Part shown: positions 51,555 through 59,960 of the stretch, piece by piece | Layout of the letters: every line of letters starts with the position of its first letter | Numbering within the stretch: the first letter of the stretch is position 1 | Source: Paenibacillus fonticola DSM 21315 | GTDB taxonomy: Bacteria > Bacillota > Bacilli > Paenibacillales > Paenibacillaceae | Reading direction: 5' to 3' | DNA length: 64,000 bases | Assembly (NCBI RefSeq): GCF_000381905.1 | Contig: NZ_KB907267.1 | Span: 1-64,000 of the forward strand | Program-made: the position numbers and the translations under genes | The notes under the pieces: generated by a model | Databases searched by the model: none | The model's input: the letters and a program-made list of their open reading frames with translations, nothing else | Told to the model about the DNA's origin: nothing

Positions 51555-51812
51555 ATGGACGGATTGGATTACAAATTTTGTTCTTCATGTGGGAGACGAC
51601 TAAATGCTTCGGCTCGATTCTGTGAGCATTGTGGTATGAATCTTGTGCCACAGGCGGCAGAGCAGGTACCATCACAAGCCCCACCGCCACCACCACGAGT
51701 ACCCGCATCAGGGCCACCACCAGTGCCGCGAATGCCTTCATCGGTGCCATCCTACATGTCACCGCCGCCACCATATGGTACTCACAGCGTTATTGAGGAA
51801 GCGTTATTCTAG
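51555..51812 (+). CDS. zinc-ribbon protein with Pro-rich tail, probably truncated
   Basis: An 85-residue protein: a double-Cys zinc ribbon at the N-terminus (FCSSCGRRLNASARFCEHCG) and then a Pro-rich linker (SQAPPPPPRVPASGPPPVP). In related proteins the linker leads to a membrane or extracellular domain; here it stops soon after PPPPYGTHSVIEEALF, 30 bp before the convergent oxidoreductase gene, so the C-terminal domain is probably lost. AAGGAAGG precedes the ATG. Confidence 0.7.
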   Translation: MDGLDYKFCSSCGRRLNASARFCEHCGMNLVPQAAEQVPSQAPPPPPRVPASGPPPVPRMPSSVPSYMSPPPPYGTHSVIEEALF

Positions 51813-51841
51813 TACCTTCGTGACGTCGGTCTGGCCAATAA

Positions 51842-53440
51842 TTATTCTTCGTCCCGTTCTGCAATTCTAGAGCGATTGCGCAGTTGATTAGCAATCGTAT
51901 ATCCGATAAGGAACGCAGCGGCAGAAGTATTGCCGTCGACCGTAAATGGAATGAGGGAGGCGTCGGCGACGATTAAATCCTTTACCCCGTGTACATTTCC
52001 TAGACGATCAACGACTCCGCCCTTGTTCCTTGGGGCCATCCGAAGGAAGCTCTGCTGGTGATGATTATGATCGAAGTTTTCCTTAATAAACTGTTCTAGC
52101 TGCAAATCATCATCTATAACATCCAAACTCGGTGTTACGAGACGGATGGAAGGATCTATGCTTGCCAGTTCGGCCGCAATTTTTTTGATATATATTTTAT
52201 AAATATTTTTAACTGCTTCCATGTCTCTTGGATCTGACAGAAACCCTTCATCAGCCAACACAATGTTGAGCGGATCATTATTTTGAATGGTAATCGATCC
52301 CCGGCTCTTGGGCCGCAAATATAGAATCGCGATGGTTAACATGCCATCCGAACCGATTCCAATCAGTTGTACGGCTCTACGGTCAGGTTTTGTTCCAGTG
52401 GGGTCAGGCAAAAAGGCTCCTCCTGTGTATAGCGCATCCGGATCATTGGAAGGCAGTGCAGCATCATCGGGGTTCGTTGTAAACACAGCAGTGTTTAATG
52501 TGTGATTTTTTAATCTTTGGCCTACGTTCGGATTATGAACAATGACAGGTATTCCCGCTGCTTTTAGCGTTTTGGCGGGGCCTATCCCCGAGAGCATTAA
52601 CAATTGGGGACTATTTATTCCTGCTGAAATGATCACTTTTTTTCTCGAAAATACTTTAATGAACTTCCCTTCTTTTAATAACTCTACGCCTATAGCCCGT
52701 TTGCGGTCAAAAAGCACGCGAAGGGCTGTTGTCTTATAGTAAACGGTTAGTTTACGTCCATTCTTGCCTCGGCCAGAGGATGTAACGATATCGGAGGACA
52801 AAAAAGCGGTTGACGAGCTTTCCCGGTCTCCATTTGGCATTTGATACAATTGCCAGCGGGTGAATGGACCGAGTGGAGTATCAGTATCATTGTAGTCAAG
52901 AATGCTAGGAAATCCGGTGGCTTGCTCAATGGCGAGGACGAGCTTATCCGCCAGGGGCGTTGGTTCCGAAGGCGCTTGCCTGATGTCTATTCTTCCTTGA
53001 AACCCGCGCGCCTCCACGTTATCGGTTTCACCATTATAATTTTCTAGTCGTTTAAAGCGACGAATGGCTTTATCCGGGGACCAAATGGGACCGAGTAACT
53101 GTTCCCACTCTCTAAGCACCGCTGTGGTTGGACGCACATACTGCTCCCCGTTAATGGAAGATCCGCCGCCGGAGAGGCGGCCGGTTGTCCATTCAAAAGA
53201 TCGATCATCTATGTTCTCTTGAGGGACGCCTTCTCCTTGCCAGAAGTAATTGGGGAAAAAGCTCTCCTCCAGTTCCAGAGCAAAGCTTGAATCCATAATG
53301 GGTTTGTCTTTATCATGATTTTCGCCCGCTTCGATGACGAGTACAGAAGTTTTCTTATCATCTGTAAGCGTTTTGGCGATGACTGCGCCTGCTGGTCCTG
53401 TACCTATAACGATATAATCAAAAGATGATTTCCCTTTCAT
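51842..53440 (-). CDS. GMC-family FAD oxidoreductase
   Basis: A 532-residue flavoprotein. The N-terminal FAD-binding motif VIGTGPAGAVIAKTL is at residues 11-25; GRLSGGGSSINGEQYVRP is the GMC signature; SAGINSPQLLMLSGIGP is the second signature; the C-terminus has VADASLIPFTVDGNTSAAAF. It oxidises an alcohol group with FAD; substrate unknown (cholesterol-oxidase/choline-dehydrogenase superfamily). AAAGGAG precedes the ATG. It stands as a single gene. Confidence 0.9.
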   Translation of the reverse strand: MKGKSSFDYIVIGTGPAGAVIAKTLTDDKKTSVLVIEAGENHDKDKPIMDSSFALELEESFFPNYFWQGEGVPQENIDDRSFEWTTGRLSGGGSSINGEQYVRPTTAVLREWEQLLGPIWSPDKAIRRFKRLENYNGETDNVEARGFQGRIDIRQAPSEPTPLADKLVLAIEQATGFPSILDYNDTDTPLGPFTRWQLYQMPNGDRESSSTAFLSSDIVTSSGRGKNGRKLTVYYKTTALRVLFDRKRAIGVELLKEGKFIKVFSRKKVIISAGINSPQLLMLSGIGPAKTLKAAGIPVIVHNPNVGQRLKNHTLNTAVFTTNPDDAALPSNDPDALYTGGAFLPDPTGTKPDRRAVQLIGIGSDGMLTIAILYLRPKSRGSITIQNNDPLNIVLADEGFLSDPRDMEAVKNIYKIYIKKIAAELASIDPSIRLVTPSLDVIDDDLQLEQFIKENFDHNHHQQSFLRMAPRNKGGVVDRLGNVHGVKDLIVADASLIPFTVDGNTSAAAFLIGYTIANQLRNRSRIAERDEE

Positions 53441-53575
53441 CGGAGCACTCCTTTATAAAATAGACTAATGTAGAGTATTACGTTGTACCATGCTGTGTGC
53501 TAGTCTAATTCGGAAAGGCAATAAATGACCCTGCCTCGGGCAGTAGAATCTTAACTGAAAGGTGCCTGCATTGAT

Positions 53576-54136
53576 ATGAATGATATCGCTGATTATTTGG
53601 ATAACGTACCTACCTTGAAGAAGCCAATCCATTGGAGACAAGTATCCAGCCAGTTTAAGCTAGGCAAGGTTTTCGATGAAGCATTGGTGAGTAATATTAG
53701 CATGATCCCTTTTATTGGCTCAGAGTGTGTGGTCATGCAATTGGATGACGGCAGATGGGAACTGCCAGGTGGAACGATGGAACCCGGGGAGAGCTATTTA
53801 AAGTGTTTAAGAAGGGAAATGCTTGAGGAGTTAGGCGCGGAGATAAGTGATTTTGAAGTGTTTGGTTATTTTTATTGTTTTTCCAGTGCAGAGGAGCCGT
53901 ATCGGCCCCATATCCCTCATCCTAATTTTATTAGACTGATTTGCTTGGGAGAAGTGAGGATCGTTTCAGGGCCATTGAATCCGACGGATGGTGAGAAGGT
54001 TGTAGCCGTGGAAGCCGTAAGTATAGACGAGGCAGTCAAAAGATTTGAGGCGATCGGTCGATTTGACATTGCTGATCTGTATAGGCTTGCGTATCAAATA
54101 AAAGAATCGAGGAGCGATAATAAATCACATGATTAA
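53576..54136 (+). CDS. Nudix hydrolase
   Basis: A 186-residue protein with a complete Nudix box: GGTMEPGESYLKCLRREMLE then ELG, fitting Gx5Ex7REUxEExGU. It hydrolyses a nucleoside-diphosphate-linked compound in the cytoplasm; substrate unknown. It overlaps the next gene by 8 bp. Confidence 0.88.
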   Translation: MNDIADYLDNVPTLKKPIHWRQVSSQFKLGKVFDEALVSNISMIPFIGSECVVMQLDDGRWELPGGTMEPGESYLKCLRREMLEELGAEISDFEVFGYFYCFSSAEEPYRPHIPHPNFIRLICLGEVRIVSGPLNPTDGEKVVAVEAVSIDEAVKRFEAIGRFDIADLYRLAYQIKESRSDNKSHD

Positions 54137-55004
54137 ACGAGTATTTATTGTACTGTTAGTTCTATTTGTTTTTATTCCTTTACAGAGCAATATAGACGCT
54201 CAAACCAATGCAGCAGTCCCTTCATATAAAATTGTTATCGATAATAAAGAACTCAAGCTCTCAACGCCCCCTTTTCAACATAATGGAACAACGATGGTGC
54301 CATTCCGTCCTGTCTTTAACCAGCTTGGATTAGATGTAGAGTGGGATCCTGTGCATCATCAAGTGGTGGGAAAGAATTCAGAAGTGACAATTACACTAAC
54401 CATCGGCTCGGTTTATGCCAAAGTGAATGATGCTGCCGAAGTTATGCCGCTAGCGCCAGTACTTCGCAATGGAACAACTTATATTCCCCTTCGGTTTGTC
54501 GGAACGGCGAGTGGAGCGGATGTAGAGTTTTATGGTGAGAGCTTAAATGTAGTCTGGATTATTTCTGCAAAACAGGATCAACTGCTTAGTGCTGTGATAC
54601 GCAAAAATGTAGCGGAGGTTAAAAGGTTATTAGAATCAGGCGCTGATCCCACCATTATGGTTGGACCTGAGGGCTCGGCCATATATCACTTTATTGATGA
54701 CTCCCTTGATATCGTGAAGTTGTTTCTTGAAAACGGGATGGATATAAATTATTACGCGGAAGACTACTCTTATAGCAGAACTCTGCTCCAAATTGCGGCT
54801 GCTGATGGCCAGGTGGAAATCGTGAAGTTCCTATTAGATGCTGGTGCAGATCCCTTAATAATAACGGGTACCAATTGGACGGCACTAGAGGTTGCGGAAT
54901 ATTGGAGAGGTCGGGTTGAAGCGGGGTATCAGAATATGGATCCTTCAAGAACGCCGTCTGTGGAGTCATACGATGAGATCATTGAACTTCTACGGAAGCG
55001 GTGA
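54129..55004 (+). CDS. stalk-domain plus ankyrin-repeat secreted protein
   Basis: A 291-residue exported protein. Signal peptide FIVLLVLFVFIPLQSNIDAQ, then a stalk (copper amine oxidase N) domain with MVPFRPVFNQLGLDVEWDP and TTYIPLRFVGTASGADVEF, and from about residue 155 three ankyrin repeats (VAEVKRLLESGADPT, DIVKLFLENGMDINY, LLQIAAADGQVEIVKFLLDA). The fusion of a surface domain with ankyrin repeats suggests protein binding outside the cell. It is coupled to the Nudix gene by overlap. Confidence 0.82.
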   Translation: MIKRVFIVLLVLFVFIPLQSNIDAQTNAAVPSYKIVIDNKELKLSTPPFQHNGTTMVPFRPVFNQLGLDVEWDPVHHQVVGKNSEVTITLTIGSVYAKVNDAAEVMPLAPVLRNGTTYIPLRFVGTASGADVEFYGESLNVVWIISAKQDQLLSAVIRKNVAEVKRLLESGADPTIMVGPEGSAIYHFIDDSLDIVKLFLENGMDINYYAEDYSYSRTLLQIAAADGQVEIVKFLLDAGADPLIITGTNWTALEVAEYWRGRVEAGYQNMDPSRTPSVESYDEIIELLRKR

Positions 55005-55008
55005 ATAA

Positions 55009-55257
55009 ATGAATAATTCATTTACAGGAAAAGATTTAGATTTATTTTATAAAATGGGGTGCTATTTAATGAAAGAGAGATATTATTTTATATATGCATT
55101 AGTTTTATTAGTTTTCTTTAGCTTATTTATACATCCTACTTTATATAAATATACTGAGATCGAAATAAACGATCAAACACTTCCTGTGAAAATTAATCGG
55201 TTAACTAATAATGCCAAGGTACTGACATCTGGTGGCTGGCTTGATATTACGAAATAA
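55009..55257 (+). CDS. small membrane-anchored protein
   Basis: An 82-residue protein with one membrane segment (YYFIYALVLLVFFSLFI) and a short extracellular part (EIEINDQTLPVKINRL). ATG 55009 has GGAAGCGGTGA upstream; a second in-frame ATG at 55069 has GGGGTG and may be the true start. No family recognised. Confidence 0.5.
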   Translation: MNNSFTGKDLDLFYKMGCYLMKERYYFIYALVLLVFFSLFIHPTLYKYTEIEINDQTLPVKINRLTNNAKVLTSGGWLDITK

Positions 55258-55410
55258 AATTAAACAACGTTAGCGAGTAGCCCACGAAAGGCATTTAAGG
55301 GATTTCAATTTGCGTTTTAGCCATAATTTATTAGGAAACCATCAAACTATTGTATAATGGCTTACACATGAATCGATTTCACAATCACCCTGGGAATGAG
55401 GTGTAGGTTA

Positions 55411-56151
55411 TTGTATAGAGTGGCTTTGTGCGACGATGAGGAAAAACAACGGGAGCTGGTTAAGAATATTCTGATTGCACTCTCGATAAAGTCTAATATA
55501 GAATTTGAAATTGAATGCTTTGATTCGGGAGAGCAGCTCGTATCTCATTATGAGAACAATGAAAAGCCCTTTCATATTTTAATATTGGATGTTGAAATGA
55601 GTGGTATTAACGGAATACAAACAGCCCATATCATTAGAAATTTAAAAAATCTCGATGAACAAATTATATTTCTAACAAGCTACCCGGAATATATGGTAGA
55701 AAGCTTCGACGTAATGACCTTCCAGTATTTGATCAAGCCAATTGCCCCCCACATTTTGGAGGAGAAAGTTATAAAGCTGTGCCAATACTTCCAAGCCCTT
55801 GATAAGAAGTGGATGATCATTAAGTCAGAGTATGAGGAAGTGGTTTTAAGATATGATGACATCATTGCTATTGAAGCTGCCAAGAGCTTAACGATAAAAA
55901 GTAAATTAAACTTTATCACAACGGGTCAAACTTATGAAAGCAGAGGCATTATATCCGATTATGCTTTAGCATTAAAGGATTTTAATTTTTTGCAAATCCA
56001 TCGTTCCATTATTATCAATTTGATTCATGTGAAGAAATTCGCGAGCGGGGTTGTGCTGATGTCCAACGATGCAAAGTTGCCCATAGGCCGTACTAAAGTG
56101 AAAGAGGTTAAAGATTTCTATACCAAATTTATGATTATGAAGGATCATTAA
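55411..56151 (+). CDS. LytTR response regulator (AgrA-like)
   Basis: A 246-residue regulator from TTG 55411, chosen for the GAGGTGTAGG site 7 bp upstream; an ATG at 55396 lacks one. The receiver has ALCDDEEKQ, the phospho-Asp in LILDVEMSGINGIQTA and Lys in YLIKPIAP. The LytTR DNA-binding domain follows (VVLRYDDIIAIEAAKS, FLQIHRSIIINLIHV). It pairs with the following GHKL kinase and likely forms a peptide-signal circuit, although no signal peptide gene was found. Confidence 0.85.
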   Translation: MYRVALCDDEEKQRELVKNILIALSIKSNIEFEIECFDSGEQLVSHYENNEKPFHILILDVEMSGINGIQTAHIIRNLKNLDEQIIFLTSYPEYMVESFDVMTFQYLIKPIAPHILEEKVIKLCQYFQALDKKWMIIKSEYEEVVLRYDDIIAIEAAKSLTIKSKLNFITTGQTYESRGIISDYALALKDFNFLQIHRSIIINLIHVKKFASGVVLMSNDAKLPIGRTKVKEVKDFYTKFMIMKDH

Positions 56152-56152
56152 T

Positions 56153-57448
56153 ATGATTCAATATAATCTGCTTATTGTCGGCTGTGTCGCACTTGTCATG
56201 TGTTTTCAAGGCACTTTGTTTTTTAATTCTGTGCTTGATAAATCAACGAGAAAAGCGAATAGAGTTATTTACTTCATCCTATTCGTGGTTCTTGATTACA
56301 TATACTTGACAGTTCATATGACTACGGTTGTATCCTCAATCCTGGCGCTGGTGATGGTGTTTAGTTTAGCGCAAGCTTATCGAGTGGAGTTAAAAACTAA
56401 AATTACTTTTACGATACTTTATGTTGTTATAATGACGATCGTTAATTTGATCTCCCTATATATATTTTATGTCATAGACTCCGTTGACTTAAGCACCGTT
56501 GATCCTACCTATATACAAGCTCATTCCTTTATTAAAGTGATATTATTGAGTTGCATTATCATGTTTGCTGTCATTCAAATTATACGACTCATAGCCAAAC
56601 GCAGGAGCTTCCCTATACATTATCGTTACTACATTATATTTATGATCGTTCCCGCAATAAGTATTTACCAGCTTAATGTTCTAACGACTTACAGTGAAAA
56701 AAATATTTATTATTTTATTTCGATCATCGGATTTCTTGTCCTAAATGTGGGGATCATCTATATTTTTGATCATATCATTGATAAATTTCAATTCATGCAT
56801 GAGAATGCTCAATTGCAGCAGCAAATGGATTATCAAGATGCGAACTACGAGAAAACGGTGCACAGCTTCAAATCGATGAAGAGAATCATTCATGATACGC
56901 ACCAGCAATTTCTGTATATTGAAGAGTGTATTAACCGAAATGAATTAGCAGCGGCAAGGGAGCATATTAAGGCTACATTGAATAAAGTCGAAGGAGCCTA
57001 TCACAGGGTCAATACGGGGAATCTAGTGATAGATGCTCTCGTCACGAATACGCTTAATATTGGCCAGGCCAATGGAATAAAAATAAATACAAAGTTAAGC
57101 CTGTATTCGCAGGAATTAAATATGGATAGGTATGACTTATGTGTCGTGTTAGGCAACATGTTGGATAATGCCGTAGAGGCATCTAAGAAGGTTAAGATTG
57201 CTGAGGATAGATATATCCTTATTAAAATACATTCCGACGAGTCGGCTCTATTCATTCATATCCTTAATCATATGGAGAATGAAGCAGCCCATTTGCATAG
57301 CCAAAAGGAAAACCCGGATATCCATGGCATTGGTTTGACAAATATATCCAGAATCTGTGACAAGTATGGTGGAAATATGACCATTGAAGCGAAACATAAA
57401 GTTTTTCATAATATGGTTTTCATCCCATTTGAGAAGAACAATCCTTAA
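56153..57448 (+). CDS. GHKL-type sensor kinase (AgrC-like)
   Basis: A 431-residue kinase with about six to seven membrane segments in the first half, then a dimerisation helix with IIHDTHQQFLYIEE, an N-box (GNMLDNAVEASKKV) and GIGLTNISRI of the GHKL ATPase. This is the AgrC/NatK layout. It starts 1 bp after the regulator stop with AAGGAT upstream. It probably senses a peptide or membrane-active ligand. Confidence 0.82.
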   Translation: MIQYNLLIVGCVALVMCFQGTLFFNSVLDKSTRKANRVIYFILFVVLDYIYLTVHMTTVVSSILALVMVFSLAQAYRVELKTKITFTILYVVIMTIVNLISLYIFYVIDSVDLSTVDPTYIQAHSFIKVILLSCIIMFAVIQIIRLIAKRRSFPIHYRYYIIFMIVPAISIYQLNVLTTYSEKNIYYFISIIGFLVLNVGIIYIFDHIIDKFQFMHENAQLQQQMDYQDANYEKTVHSFKSMKRIIHDTHQQFLYIEECINRNELAAAREHIKATLNKVEGAYHRVNTGNLVIDALVTNTLNIGQANGIKINTKLSLYSQELNMDRYDLCVVLGNMLDNAVEASKKVKIAEDRYILIKIHSDESALFIHILNHMENEAAHLHSQKENPDIHGIGLTNISRICDKYGGNMTIEAKHKVFHNMVFIPFEKNNP

Positions 57449-57477
57449 ACTACATGTTGTTTAGGGATTGTTTTTTT
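57439..57477 (+). terminator. terminator of the two-component operon
   Basis: CAATCCTTAAAC / GTTTAGGGATTG (one G-T pair) followed by seven T's, overlapping the kinase stop codon. Confidence 0.88.
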
Positions 57478-57567
57478 CGTTTCAGGGTGTTTTTCTGTAT
57501 GAACTCCTTTGCCGTAGTACGATTCATTCAGTAATACAATCTGATCATGGAAGAGGGGAGCTAAGGG

Positions 57568-59622
57568 ATGATGAAAAAAATAATTACCGTATGCCTTGCC
57601 GCTATGCTTTTTGTAATACCAAGTCCCCATACGTTGGCACAAAATAATAAAGTTTCACTGAAGGAAAAGGCTCACAGCCTAGCTTCTGAGCTCGTGGCCA
57701 GTTATGGTGTAAGTGGGTTGCAGTATGCCATCATGGATCATGGATCCATTGTTTTATCCGATAGTGCTGGTGTATATGATAAAGCTACCAATTCACCAGT
57801 AACCAAAGATACGATGTTCGGTATAGGCTCGATAAGCAAGATTTATGTAACTGCAGCAACGATGATGCTCGTGGATTCGGGGCAAGTTGATATTGATCAG
57901 CCGCTTACCGTCTATATCAAGGATTTTAAAATGGCAGATGAAAGATATAAAGAAATTACGCCACGTATGTTGATGAATCATTCTTCAGGACTTTACGGTA
58001 GTCACTATGGAAATAGTATGCTGTTTGATGACAATGATACACAAAATCATGATGAATTATTGAGAAGATTGCAGTCTGAAAATTTGAAATCAGACCCAGG
58101 TGAATATTCCGTCTATTGTAATGATGGTTTTCAACTGCTTGAAATATTGATTGAACGAGTGAGCGGCGTAAGCTATAGTGAATTCCTTGAAAAATACATT
58201 AGCACCCCATTGAATTTAAGCTCTACCAAAACTCCGCTCGATGATTTTGATCGGCAAAAACTCGCAAAAACTTATTTTCCTACGATGGATCATGCTTTGC
58301 CCGTTGAGAATGCGAATATTTTTGGGGCAGGAGGCCTATACTCCACTGCGGAAGAATTAACTAAGTTTGCAGATGTATTAATAGGTAACCGAACAGATAT
58401 TTTATCTGAACAATCCGTAAAGTCCATGCAAAATCATGAGTATAAAAAAGGATTGTGGGTTGCTGAAGAGGCGAACATCTTTAACTACGGTTTAGGGTGG
58501 GACGCCGTTCGTTTGACACCGTTTAATGAATATGGAATTACGGCATTAAACAAAGGTGGGGATACCGTTTCATATCACTCTGACTTAACTACAATACCGG
58601 AATATAATATCTCAATAGCTGTGCTTTCATCCGGTGGAGCTTCAATTTACAACAGCGCTTTTACAAATAATATCTTATTGGAGTACTTAAAAGATAAAGG
58701 GATTATTAAAGACATCCTGCCGAATAAAACATTTGAAGCCCCTGTTAAAGTGGAAATGCCATCTGATTTACTCGCACACTCTGGGCTATACGGTATGGTA
58801 GGTGAAACTATCCATGTCGAAATTAAGAACGGCGAAATCGACTTGCCTGCATTCATAGGAGGGCTTGTTCCACCGCAACAATATGTGTATACGGGCGATG
58901 GGCAATTCAAAAGTAAAGATGGTAGTGCAGTCATAAGTTTTGAGCAGCAAAAGAATGGAGTTACCTACATTAAGCTCAGCACATACTTGAATTTTCCAGG
59001 AGTAGGCCAGTTGCTTATGGTGACCTATGAATATCAAAAGCTGGACCCTAACCCGCTCCAGGAGGCCACGAGAAAGGCCTGGGAAAATAGGAACGGAAAA
59101 AAATACTACGCTCTGGATGAAAAGATCACTTCTATGTTCTATCTGTCACAAGAGATATTAACAAAGAATATATCCGTTGATTTGGAATATGGATACGCCA
59201 CAGGCACGAAAATTATGGATGAGAACAAAGCAGTCAATGTGGTCAAGATTCCTATTATGAATGGAAGAGATGCATTTGATTTAAATTTCTATAAAGAGGG
59301 ACACGCGGAATATTTAGTGATCGAAGGATTCTCCTATATTAGCGAGGATGCTGTAAAACCCATCTATGGAGGGAAATCGTCCACTTGCACCATACCATCT
59401 AATGGCCGTGCCGTATGGTTTAAGATCGATGAACAATCAGCCAATAAGACAATGACCGTGGATATTCCAGAAGGAGGAGGCTTTGCCGTTTATGATGCAA
59501 AGGGTATCCCCGTCAATTTCTCTATTGCCAGCATGAGCAATTCAGTCGTACTGCCAGAAGGTGGGCTAATCGTTTTTGGCGGAAATGCAGGGGAAGTATT
59601 TAAAATCAATTTATCGCTGTAA
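57568..59622 (+). CDS. secreted serine hydrolase (class C beta-lactamase-like)
   Basis: A 684-residue exported protein with signal peptide MKKIITVCLAAMLFVIPSPH. The N-terminal catalytic domain (about residues 30-390) has the nucleophile motif GSISK (Ser88, Lys91), the YCN triad Tyr and a KGGD-like third motif in ALNKGGDTVSYHS. The C-terminal 290 residues are an additional domain region of unknown function. These enzymes act as DD-peptidases, esterases or peptide hydrolases at the cell surface. It follows the AgrA/AgrC-like pair and may be its target. ATG 57568 or 57571; GGGGAG upstream. Confidence 0.85.
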   Translation: MMKKIITVCLAAMLFVIPSPHTLAQNNKVSLKEKAHSLASELVASYGVSGLQYAIMDHGSIVLSDSAGVYDKATNSPVTKDTMFGIGSISKIYVTAATMMLVDSGQVDIDQPLTVYIKDFKMADERYKEITPRMLMNHSSGLYGSHYGNSMLFDDNDTQNHDELLRRLQSENLKSDPGEYSVYCNDGFQLLEILIERVSGVSYSEFLEKYISTPLNLSSTKTPLDDFDRQKLAKTYFPTMDHALPVENANIFGAGGLYSTAEELTKFADVLIGNRTDILSEQSVKSMQNHEYKKGLWVAEEANIFNYGLGWDAVRLTPFNEYGITALNKGGDTVSYHSDLTTIPEYNISIAVLSSGGASIYNSAFTNNILLEYLKDKGIIKDILPNKTFEAPVKVEMPSDLLAHSGLYGMVGETIHVEIKNGEIDLPAFIGGLVPPQQYVYTGDGQFKSKDGSAVISFEQQKNGVTYIKLSTYLNFPGVGQLLMVTYEYQKLDPNPLQEATRKAWENRNGKKYYALDEKITSMFYLSQEILTKNISVDLEYGYATGTKIMDENKAVNVVKIPIMNGRDAFDLNFYKEGHAEYLVIEGFSYISEDAVKPIYGGKSSTCTIPSNGRAVWFKIDEQSANKTMTVDIPEGGGFAVYDAKGIPVNFSIASMSNSVVLPEGGLIVFGGNAGEVFKINLSL

Positions 59623-59664
59623 AGTTAGTCTATAGTGGAAAAGGTGACGAAAAACGTCTAAAAC

Positions 59665-59709
59665 AACCCGACCTAAGATTAAGAACGATCTTAGGTCGGG
59701 TTTTTTTTG
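59665..59709 (+). terminator. hairpin family copy 8, strong terminator
   Basis: AACCCGACCTAAGAT / ATCTTAGGTCGGGTT, perfect 15-bp stem, followed by T's. It ends the serine hydrolase transcript. 59710-59940 shows no gene. Confidence 0.9.
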
Positions 59710-59960
59710 TAAGTACGGTCAAAAGGGGGAGTGGGATACAAGATCGATCCCGATCAAATTTATATTTTCTATCTCCGATCAGCGGAGCTGCTTAGGTTCT
59801 ATCTTCAATCGCCTAAATGCTCACCCCCATAAATGCCTCCACCCCCCATCTCAACCCCTTAGCTCCAGTCGACAGGCAGGGTTGATCACGAAATCGCAGG
59901 AAATGTGTATAATCGCCTGGAAGGTGCTATTAAAAAATAAAAGAGGAGGATCTGTATGAG

